From Bidens hawaiensis (taxonomy: Eukaryota > Streptophyta > Magnoliopsida > Asterales > Asteraceae), in contig JAIQDT010003784.1 of the NCBI GenBank assembly GCA_021521415.1, positions 62,001-126,000 on the forward strand: a stretch of DNA of 64,000 nt, read 5' to 3'. The position numbers and the translations under genes are program-made. Shown here one piece after another: positions 55,060-64,000 of this stretch. Each line of letters opens with the position of its first letter. Position 1 is the first letter of the stretch. A model generated the notes under the pieces. It saw only the letters and a program-made list of their open reading frames with translations. It made no database searches and was not told the origin of the DNA.

Positions 55060-57555
55060 TTATTCTTTGAGCTTAGCCTCCTTCTTTTTTTCCTCTTCTC
55101 CAACACTTATCCATTTTGAATCCCAAACTCTACCAGAGTGTACCTTATATGTATAAAAAACATTCAAGACCCATTGGTATTGTTGAGCTTGTTCTTCGCC
55201 TTTGTCACTATACACTTGAATATTGTAGACATGAAGAATTTCAATATCTTTTTCAGAGTAGTTGATCAGTCGCATTGGATCTTACACTGTAATAACATCG
55301 TACTGCTTCTCCCCTCTATCAAGATTAATCACAGCTTCTCCCGCAAATTCATCATAGTACCACCATAAAAAATAATCATGGAAGTTTTGTTCCACTAGGT
55401 ACAACGGTATCTCTTTCAAAGTATCCAGCCTTGAATATCTCCGATTCTTGGCAAATACTTTTGTTTCAATATCTATCTTGACTCGAGAAACATCTAGTAT
55501 AGACTTTTATGGTTTCCAACTTCGAAATCCACACTTTGACTGCCTCACAATAAAATCCCAAATTTCAGGAATATATCCTTTTCGGGAGCATACAACAACT
55601 TCTTTTGGCATATGTCATAAACATCAAATCATGGCAATGACTTCAACTTCAACAAACTTTCAAAATAATGTACACCGAACAATTTTGATTTTCTTCAAAG
55701 AGGCAATATGCTGATACATTTACCAAGAGCAACATATTTCTTTGTTTTCTTATGGTACTTGACAAGTCTGAGACATTGTTTCTCTTATTCAACTTTATGC
55801 TCTTTAAACCAATCATTCTATATTTTACTAGTCACCTCATCATCCACCACGGGTTCACCCGATTCATCAAACTCTTGACTAATCTTGTCAATCTCTAAAT
55901 CAAAATCTTCATCGAACTCTGCAAATTCATGATGATCATGAGTAAAATACCGAACATGTTCTTTCTCCAGAGCTTCCTCTACAATCGAATCTTCAATAGA
56001 TATAAACTCTTGTTTATCATCACATTCATATCCCATCATCACATTCATATCGCATATCCTGTTCAAAATCAAAGTGAAAATCTTCCTCAGTAACATTCAA
56101 CAATCTTGATAATTCAGCTCTATCCATCACAGTCTCCCCTTCTTCTGCTTCATATACTGCTCCTTTAGTTTAAAACAGAGTAGGAGATTTAGTTGATATT
56201 GGATCAACATTGTAAACTTCTACATCCTCCATATTTTTATCACCAACACTTTGTTGTTGTGGTAGATCCTCGGTTGTACGACTTTCCGTTATCACATCAA
56301 CCTGATCTTTATTACTTTTAAAACTAACTAACAATCCAATTCCACCACCAGCATTAGTATCATCATCGTTATCTAAATCATCATAATCACCACCAATATC
56401 AGGAGAATCTCCAAAGTCAATTTTCCCCTCTTCTTCCTTTTCATCTCCATCATCCTCAATAGCCAAGGGTACAACAATCAATGGTTCAACAACCAACAGT
56501 TCAACATTCAACATCTCATCCACCTTGGGTTCATACCCCACTAAATCCCACATTGGTTCTGTCAAAACAGGTTCATGTGTAGCAAGCACAGTTGCAGATG
56601 AAGATCCAACATTTTGGTCAACAGGAATAAAAGTATCTTTAGATAAGTCAATGGGTTCTTCAACAACTTTTTGTTTACCCTTAAGATCAGCCTTTCTTGA
56701 TCATACGTCAATTGAAAAGCACACTTCTCCAAACCAACATCCCCACCGTACACTCTTTCAAACACTTTATCATCAGCATGTTCAGCCTCAGAAGCAAATC
56801 TTATACCCAACTTTTCTTCAATGATAACAAAGTACTTCATATGCTGGTTCAATAGATCAGCTTGTAAAGATCTCTTGATCTCACTTTCCACCAAATTCTT
56901 CTTTATCTCCACATTTTCGCTTCTCAACCTCGTATTCTCCTCAGTCAACTTTTCAATATGAATATTTTGATAATCAACTAGAATCTTTAAATCATCAAAT
57001 TCTTTCTTCGAAGGACCATCCAGAAATACAGCGGGATCAAAGTCAGGAATACTACCAAAAGATTGGCCTAATGAAGTAAACTTTGGAGTAACCTTTGGAT
57101 TTTTCTACTTCTGTGATGACTGTGTAGTTTAAACTTCAGGTCATCTTTCCCCAAGTCAACATATGGTCATCAACATTCAGCTCAAGAGCAAACTTTCCAA
57201 CTACAACTTCAGGTACCACAATATTTTCACCAGTTTCATCTGGTCATCCACCAAATGTAATTATGAACCTGCACGTTTCGCCATGTGCTTCTTTCCCCTT
57301 GATCATTTCTTCTTCTTAGGTTTGACTTGTTCAGGTTCATAGGATTTATTAATCTCATTAACAATCCTTAGCGTTCGACCTAAACTCAGAAATAACGTTC
57401 CTATACGGATCACACATCACTATTATGGCCTTCAAGATCGTTGGTCGAGTCAGAAATGGAATGACCGGCTTGAAATGATTGACTTTATAATTTGAATCAT
57501 CCAACTATTCACAAATATTATGCATAGGATCTGTATCTTTAACAACTTTGGACAT
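55060..57555 (-). pseudogene. E5 aORF (decayed, about 830 codons)
   Basis: An ATG at 57555 opens MSKVVKDTDPMHNIC, then a TAG for Gln, then HFKPVIPFLTRPTILKAI and RNVISEFRSNAK. Stops and shifts follow. A coiled coil is encoded at 56948-56700 (ENTRLRSENVEIKKNLVESE), then a very acidic stretch (56589-56170, DYDDLDNDDDT), then the C-terminal domain: WWYYDEFAGEAVI (about 55322-55362), a stop for Gln, DPMRLINYSEKDIEIL. ORFs starting at 57555, 56589 and 55275 share one frame; 56948 and 56096 are shifted. The C-terminus is homologous to the E4 aORF. No signal peptide or clear membrane segment. Function unknown. Confidence 0.7.
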
Positions 57556-57609
57556 ATACATTCACAACAAGATAAGAAAATTAGAATCAAACACATATCA
57601 CACTTATAA

Positions 57610-57915
57610 ACTTCAACATATACCCGGATATGTACTCAACGGATAAGTATCAATGTACATTTATCCGTATACGTAGTGATCACGTATAAGTGTTTTATCA
57701 ACGTATAAGCAAATTTACCCCGAATAAGTTTTTCAAACGGATAAGTCAGGGTAGCGTATAAGAAAATATATACACCGTATAAGTTAATAAAGACTTATTC
57801 GGCGTATAAGTCATAAACACCTAATACCCCGTATAGGTCATGTGACTTATCCGGCGTATATGTCCTATGACCATTATACAATGTATAAGTCATGCGGCGT
57901 ATATGTGTTATACGC
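57610..57915. promoter_or_regulatory. E5 CGTATA array upstream of aORF
   Basis: About 11 CGTATA or TATACG words in 300 bp by eye, mostly as CGTATAAGT or GGCGTATATGT, with GGATAAGT variants. It lies 55-360 bp 5' of the aORF start, the same position as the TAACGAA array in E4. Two more TATACG are at 58386-58432. Confidence 0.7.
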
Positions 57916-59935
57916 AACATTCGAAATCTGAAAAATCCAATGTTCAAAATCCAATCAAATACAACAATCAAATGACCTAGAAATATACAATAGATGTTGA
58001 TTAACATATATACACCCTTTGATTGAGTTTAGACCGTATTTTTACCTGTTATTGAAAACGTCTTAGCTTAGATCTGTGTATTATGACATTTAACACCAAA
58101 TGAGTATAAAAAAAACTCATGTATTATCAACTGATTATAGGCCACAAACACTTCTTCACATCCATTATTTAAAACCCCTTTGGTTTGAACTGGATTTGAA
58201 TTTCCAAACCCTAATCTCCGTATCCTAAAAATTGAACCAATAAGATCAGTTGAGATTACCTTGAATGATTAAAGTAGTGTGTAGATCACTGATTAACAAA
58301 CGGATAAAATACACGGATGAGATTTTGATGATACACAATGAGAGAGAAAGAGTATATGAACAAGTAAGTGTGTAAGCGTAAATGAGATATACGGAGGATA
58401 TGCATATATATATATATCCCTGAACATATACGCCCATATATGTTTACACAATTTCAAAATTTAAAATTCACACTCTCGAGTTTGATCAACTCCAAGTTAA
58501 TGAACTTGATTAAACATTTATAACTTAAATAAGCTAATTTTAGAAAATTTGTGTCCAAACAAGTCCAACTTAATGACCTTGATATAAACAATGAACGTTT
58601 TAGCCTCTTTGAAATGAATTTTGAAACACAAGCTCAGCTTATCATTCCCGGTATGTCATCCCAACAGATAGTACCCATTCATCTGAAGTCAAAAATAACT
58701 TGGAAATGTAAAACCTTTTTGGTTTAGAAATACAGTAAATGAAAAGTAAAGCAGCAAGTTTCAAAGCTATTTACAAATAAGCAAATACATACTTTTGTGA
58801 GTTTGAGCAGGGAACAATATTGACCAAATAGTCCTTCCATCATAGTTTTATATTTCATGTGTTATTATGTCTGGTGTTAAGTCAGTCATTGGTATTGTTG
58901 TCCACCTAAACTTCAAAACAAAGTTTTCTGAAATTTTCGTGATATGATTAATTGATTCAATTAAGCACAGAGTATCATGAAACTATCATTCTCTTATCTT
59001 GATTCAGGCCTATTTTGATTTTTACCATGTCACTCCAACTAGACTTAAACCTTAGAACCAGTAAATCAAAACATTTTAATTTTCAATAGCCTTTACTAGT
59101 AACAACCTTCACCACAAGATAAACCCCTGTTATCAAGCAACACCCTAAATTTCCTTTCCCATGGATGAGTATGCACGATTTCATCTGTATGGATTGCAAA
59201 CATTGTATCCCCTATGGTTCGATTCTTACTGGTATTAAGACGCAAGCAAGGGAGGAACAATGTATGACTAACAACGTAGTTTGATCAATTCAGTAGTGAA
59301 TTTGTAGAATGAAGTACTTGTGATCAAGTTTAATGACCTATATTCACATTTGAAGCATCCCATCAATACATGATTTAAGGCCACAAGACCATACACCGTT
59401 GATGTGTCGATCATTGACTAGAAGCTTAAAACATTTCTAGATTTTGGTGATCATACTCAAACATAAGGCTTGAGTATGAGAGGTTGTTACATTTTTGCCT
59501 TCATTAGCAAGACTTGTATTAGAGAAATAACACCCCTTTCAGTTTGGCTATTTAATTATATCACTTACTCTTCCTTACTTGTTTGTTTTAAAGCCTACCA
59601 ATGCAATAATACAATTAAGCGCACAGACATTTAGACTTACTTCTTACTGGATTTGGAACTAGATGATCAATGTACTATCATCTTCCCTTTTTGCTCAAAA
59701 GTTCATTTTGAGGAGCATTTTTTAATGTTTTTGACATTTTGACATTTTTAAATGTTTTTGACTTTTTCAAATATTGAATATTTTAGGATTTTCCTTGAAA
59801 TATCTCCCCCCTAAAACCAAAAATGAATTTTAAAAGATAACATATTTAAAAAATAAAAATTTGACTCAGATGAATTGTTACTCAGAATCATAATCCATTA
59901 CCTCGGAATCACCCTCTTTTCCACCGCCCATTTTC
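57916..59935 (-). other. E5 pol-aORF spacer, conserved with E4
   Basis: No credible ORF. 58797-59715 aligns in blocks with 20985-21900 of E4. The best block is 59166-59273 (GAGTATGCACGA, TGTATCCCCTATGGTTCG, GGTATTAAGACGCAAGCAAG). Confidence 0.7.
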
Positions 59936-60736
59936 TAAATGCCATTAAGCTTTAACAAATATAAAAATCTGTTTTTATTGAAAGCTTTAGTAAAATATCT
60001 GCTTTTTGCTCGTCGGTGTGAATTTTATCTACGAACTTCCTTTCTAGAAATCACAAAGGAAGTGATACCATATTTCTATGTGTTTTGTTTTAGAGTGATT
60101 TACCGGATTCTTGGTGATGGAAATAGCTGCAAAATTATCTACAAAGATAGGAGTGATCAAAAAACGCAAATCGTAATTGCGCATCTGTTGTTGAATACAA
60201 AGAACCCGAGACACAACAACTAGAGGCAGCTACATACTCAACTTCACAGGTCGACATAGAAACGGTTGTTTGCTTCTTGCATTTCCACGTGACTAACCTA
60301 CTACCAAAGAATTGACATCAAGCAATTGTAGACTTAGCATTCAGCTTAAAACTTCCATAATCCGAATCTGAATAAGCTCTAGGCATGAATTCATCATCTC
60401 TAGGATACCATAGACCGATTTCAGGACATCCTTTTAGATACCGAAGTATCCTTTTAACAATCATTAGGTGCGAGACTTTGGGATTGGATTGATATTGGGG
60501 CATAAGCATATAGGGTACAGGATGTCCGGCCTTGAAGCGGTTAAGTACATGAGAGAGCCAATCATGGAACGGTAAAGTGTTTGATCAACCTTCTCCCCGA
60601 TGGGACCAGGACCTATTCCATGATTCAATGGTAAAGAAGTGATAATTTCCATTGAATCATCCATGTTGATTTTCGCTAGGATGTCGTTGGCATACTTGGT
60701 CTGGTGAATAAAGATACCATCACGTAACTGATCCAC
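59936..60736 (-). pseudogene. E5 RNase H and RT C-terminus
   Basis: ORF 60736-60464 has DGIFIHQTKYANDILAK and LYRSMIGSLMYLTASRPDI; after a frameshift ORF 60509-60318 has HLMIVKRILRYLKGCPEI and AYSDSDYGSFKLNAKST. Beyond a stop, fragments such as WKCKKQTTVSMST, EVEYVAASSCC and NPVNHSKTKHIEIWYHF are readable in shifting frames to about 59940. The catalytic Glu neighbourhood reads CEVEY in place of the usual AEAEY. It is strongly decayed. Confidence 0.85.
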
Positions 60737-61480
60737 TTAAAGTCTTAGGAAAACCTTCATCTCCCCCATTGCATTCATCTCGAACTTCGATTTCATAACA
60801 GCTTCAAACACTTTGCACACACCATCATTGGTTGACCCAAAAATGATATCATCCACATATACTTGAACGATCGTCAGATGCCCATCCATCTCCTTGGTAA
60901 ACAGTGTAAAATTGACCTTTCCTCGAATAAAGCTATTGTCCAACAGATGTTGGGATAATGTCTCATACCAAGCTCTCAAGGCTTGATGTAGACCGTATAA
61001 AGCTTTATCGAGTAGGTACACCTTGTATTTGTGGATTGGATCGACAAACCCCGCTAGTTGTCCCACGTAGACTTCTTCACCAAGTTTCCAATTAAGGAAA
61101 GCAGATTTAACATAAAATTGATAGACTTTGAACCTTTTCCACGAAGCCAATGCTGAGAAAATTCGGATCACTTCAAATCTTGCTACGGGAGCATAGACTT
61201 CATTATAATCGATTCCATCTCGTTGATTGAAACCGAAAACAACTAACTGAGCCTTGTTTCTAACAATCACTCCATTTACAACACGCTTGCATTTGTATAC
61301 CCATTTTGTATTGATACATTTCTTGTCTTCGAGCAAGTCAACAAGCTTCCACACACCCAATTTTTCAAATTGTTGTAATTCTTCTTGCATAAAATTAACC
61401 CAGCTCTCTTCGGTTAACGCTTCCTTGTAAGTCTTCGATTCTATTTGAGAAGTAAAAAAAATTTAAATAAGAACCTCCTT
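60737..61480 (-). pseudogene. E5 reverse transcriptase
   Basis: 217-residue ORF from 61390: [75 protein letters not shown]. The YVDD box is intact. The first catalytic Asp, normally in [11 protein letters not shown], is Tyr here (QFYVKSAFLNWKL), so the enzyme cannot be active. Upstream codons to about 61480 hold the linker from integrase. Confidence 0.9.
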
Positions 61481-62121
61481 GTAATGGGGATACTTTCATG
61501 TAGAAACACCGAAGGCTTTGATCGAGTTGGCTTCTTGTTTGAGCCCAATGTTTAAATATCCAATGATATTTCCTCGGGATGGTATGACACGATACTAGGA
61601 ATAATAACATCACTAGATACAATCACATCTTATGGAAGATTTGTGACATTATCTTTATCATTCACTTCACTTGAACTTAGAGTAGACACTTGAACCAAAG
61701 ATTCAAACACATCATCATAAATAGGTTCTTCATGATGAGGTTCAACATTGAATAACGGAACTTCAGGTGATGTAGATTCTTCAAAATAACCAATATCTAA
61801 GTGTTGTTGAAATAATAACGAAGCAGCTTCCTCTGATAGATCTTCATCAGGAATATGGAAACATTTACACAAGTTATCGTAATCAAAATCCTTGCATCTC
61901 CTGGTTTCTGAGTCGAAATGTTATGTCTTAGACAATCAACGTGTTGTACTTGCACGATCCGGTTTATGCTACCAAGAAATGCATGTCTCAAAGGACTAGA
62001 ATATCCCACGAAGAATCCCTCAACAGATTTTGCACTGAACTTGCCATTAGGATCTAGAACTGTATGTTGTGACCTAAACGGTTCAACCCACTTCAGATTT
62101 GGTTTTCTTTGGTTCAGGACT
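61481..62121 (-). pseudogene. E5 integrase C-terminus and INT-RT linker
   Basis: Fragments in several frames: GYSSPLRHAFLGSINRIVQV and VDCLRHNIST (about 62009-61900) correspond to the C-terminal region of Copia integrase; ORF 61872-61630 is an acidic Ser-rich linker (EDLSEEAASLLFQQHLD, HHEEPIYDDVFESL), as in E4. Confidence 0.65.
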
Positions 62122-63050
62122 TCAAAACGAGTTTTCCCAAATTTCTTTCATAGTAAGAACACGATTAAGAGTATAATAGGTAGAGGCCACAACCTCAGTC
62201 CAAAAGCTAACCGGTAGCTTTGAGTCGGCTAACATGGCTCGTGCAATTTCAATTAGAGGTCTATTCTTTCGTTCATCGACCCCATTTTGTTGTGAGGTGT
62301 AGGGTGCACTAAACTCATGAACAATATCATGTTCATTGCAACATTGAAGCATCTTGTTATTCTTGAACGCGGTTCCCTTATAGCTTCGAATTCTTCTGAT
62401 CGGCAAATTATACAACTTTTCAAACTTCTTGAAAAGAATCATTAAACTCTCAAACGTCTCGTCTTTTGATTTCAAAAACATTACCCACGAGAACCTTGAA
62501 TAATCATCGGTAACTACTAGGCAATAATGTTCGTCAGTGATACTTTTGACATTAGCAGGTCCAAACAAATCCATGTGGACTCTCTCGAAGGGTAAGTTGA
62601 TAGAATTGATCGCCTTTGTTGGGTGAGATTCTTCTTTTCCTTTCCCTTCTTGCAACCTAAACATTCTTCGATCAGATGAAATCCTTTGGCATTAACCCCA
62701 TCAACCAGTTGATTATGGACCAAATACTTCATCTTTCTCACTTGAATGTGTCCCATTCTCCGATGCCACATAATTGACTCATTTTCTGATGCTTTGGATA
62801 CAAAACATCGAATAATACGATTAGAAGTAATAGCAACACTCATGTTGAGAACATACAAGTCATTTTCCCGAGGTGCACACATCAATATCCATTCATCTGA
62901 TATTTTGAATCCAGGTTTTAAGATCATCCACTCCTTGTTCGTGAAGTGAGTAGAGAAGCCTTTGTCACATATTTGAGAAATACTCAACAAATTATTCTCC
63001 AATTCGGTGATGCAGTTGACCTTGTCAAACGTTACCATGCCATTTGACAA
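62122..63050 (-). pseudogene. E5 integrase
   Basis: Two ORFs overlapping in different frames. The first (63050-62517) ends the protease region and holds the zinc part WHRRMGHIQVRKMKYL...CLGCKKGKEKK. The second (62664-62122) has the core: D in VHMDLFGPAN, then RSYKGTAFKNN where RSDNGTEFKN is normal, so the second catalytic Asp is Tyr, then NGVDERKNRPLIEIA with the Glu. Integration activity is lost. VTDDYSRFSWVMFLKSKDE is typical Copia. Confidence 0.9.
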
Positions 63051-63178
63051 TATTCCTTTGCCAACAATCGTACCTCCTTAATTCCCTCCAAATTAGACAT
63101 AACCTCCTCGTATTGATTTGGCATATTTTAGCAAACGAAGAGTAGCGGTGATGTGTCTAGAAGAACCACTATCCATTA
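63051..63178 (-). pseudogene. E5 protease
   Basis: MDSGSSRHITATLRLLK with the active-site DSG encoded at 63159-63173, followed by GGYV-stop-FGGN-stop-GG. Two in-frame stops lie within 15 residues. Confidence 0.8.
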
Positions 63179-64000
63179 TCCAACGTGAATCATTGAATTT
63201 TGGAAGCCCCTACATATCAGGTAAACATATTAGTGAAACAAGGAAACCCAAGCCTTCTTGGTGTTGGATTGTTTGAATTTATCAGACAACACATCTTCTA
63301 GAAATTCCTCATATTCACAATTAGTTGAAAACAACTTTTGAGCACACACTTGAAGTTTCAAATTTATCTATTTCAATTAAACTAGGTGTCTTTTCTTTTA
63401 AATCAATTGATTTAGATTTAGCCACCCAATTCTGACCCACTGAAGTTTTCTTAACATAAAGTTGTTACTTTTCACATGTGAACACTCACCAACCTCAAAC
63501 AAACTTTTGATTAGAACAACCCCCACTTGTCTTTAAAAAATTTGTGTTGAAACAAATTTGGGTCGAGTTGTTTGCCTCACTTTTACTGGTTTCACACATG
63601 GTCTCTTAACCTCTTTCTTGTGAACATGATCTCATTAGGACAAGCATAGAATATGTGTCCTAATTCATTGCAATTAAAACACCTTCTCCAGTCTAATACC
63701 TTTTCAACCAGTGAAGTTTGATTTTTAGCACGATCGTGTTCCTCTTTTTGTTTGAAAAATTCTTGGTTACTTTTTTTCTAAAAATTGCTTCTTTCTCATA
63801 TTCAGATGTTACATCTTTTACAAAAACAATCTTTTTGAAAAAATCTTTTTTGTTTAGCTCCATTAAAACCAATACTTTGACTTTTTTGATAAAAACTTGT
63901 TTTAGCAAACCTCTTAGACTCAATCTTAGGTTTATCAGGCACACAAGTCTTACGATTAACAATTTCATTAGGCAAAACATTGCACAAAACATCTTCTGCT
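63179..64000 (-). pseudogene. E5 Gag, C-terminal part
   Basis: A CCHC knuckle, CFNCNELGHIFYAC, is encoded at 63640-63681. Further 5' (63987-63802) a basic segment reads PKIESKRFAKTSFYQKSQS. Between the knuckle and the protease the frames are broken. The rest of Gag is beyond the window. Confidence 0.75.

Larger units (their letters stand above)
54505..64000 (-). mobile_element. E5: Copia element related to E4, runs off right edge
   Basis: Minus-strand order in view: part of Gag with zinc knuckle, PR, INT, RT, RH, long spacer, CGTATA array, aORF, polypurine tract, 3' LTR (54505-54877). The 5' LTR, primer site and most of Gag are beyond 64000. Same plan as E4, with homologous spacer and aORF C-terminus. 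More decayed than E4: catalytic residues in RT and INT are replaced, and RNase H is frameshifted. Confidence 0.88.

Overview
This window is intergenic DNA from a flowering plant. I found no host protein-coding gene, tRNA, functional rRNA, CRISPR array or prokaryotic signal. It is a stack of nested LTR retrotransposons with older LTR debris, MITE-like foldbacks and a dead LINE. Tekay-type Gypsy LTRs, iMet and Asp primer sites, and Copia elements with a long extra 3' ORF point to a eudicot. That ORF style suggests Asteraceae, but this is inference without a database search.

Layout. 1-31355 is one nest. E1 is a plus-strand Copia/SIRE-like element, of which only the downstream part of an additional ORF (aORF) and the 3' LTR lie in the window. 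Its aORF is interrupted by E2, a minus-strand Tekay-type chromovirus (5974-13753, gag-PR-RT-RH-INT-chromodomain). The 3' LTR of E2 is interrupted by E3, a minus-strand Athila-like element carrying only gag and protease (1-5973, left LTR cut by the window edge). The 3' LTR of E1 is interrupted by E4, a complete minus-strand Copia element (18207-30450) with a perfect 5-bp target duplication GGTAT. E4 is the youngest insertion: its LTRs differ by 4 substitutions and one 14-bp indel.

31356-50538 is older debris: a Tekay-like LTR fragment, several copies of a second LTR family ('LTR-C'), a Cassandra-like TRIM with 5S-rRNA-like segments, two Tekay-family solo LTRs each with perfect 5-bp duplications (41699-43918, AGCAA; 45501-47266, CATTT), and three inverted-repeat elements. 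52325-53780 is a LINE 3' remnant. 54505-64000 is E5, a second minus-strand Copia element related to E4 and running off the right edge.

Main observation. E4 and E5 share an unusual plan: pol, then a conserved non-coding spacer of about 1 kb or more, then a dense array of short CG-centred palindromic motifs, then an aORF ending almost at the 3' LTR. The arrays sit directly upstream of the aORF start and recur in the LTRs, and in E4 also in the gag leader. The motif is TAACGAA/TAGCGAA in E4 and CGTATA in E5. The two aORFs share a C-terminal domain I cannot name. The E4 motif also fills the LTR of the unrelated Gypsy element E2, and the E5 motif fills the Tekay-like LTR at 31.5 kb. Paired motif arrays and an element-encoded protein invite comparison with sequence-specific anti-silencing systems such as VANC/VANDAL; here that is a hypothesis.

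All ORFs are broken. Many in-frame stops are one C-to-T change from CAA, CAG or CGA, as expected for methylated, silenced elements.
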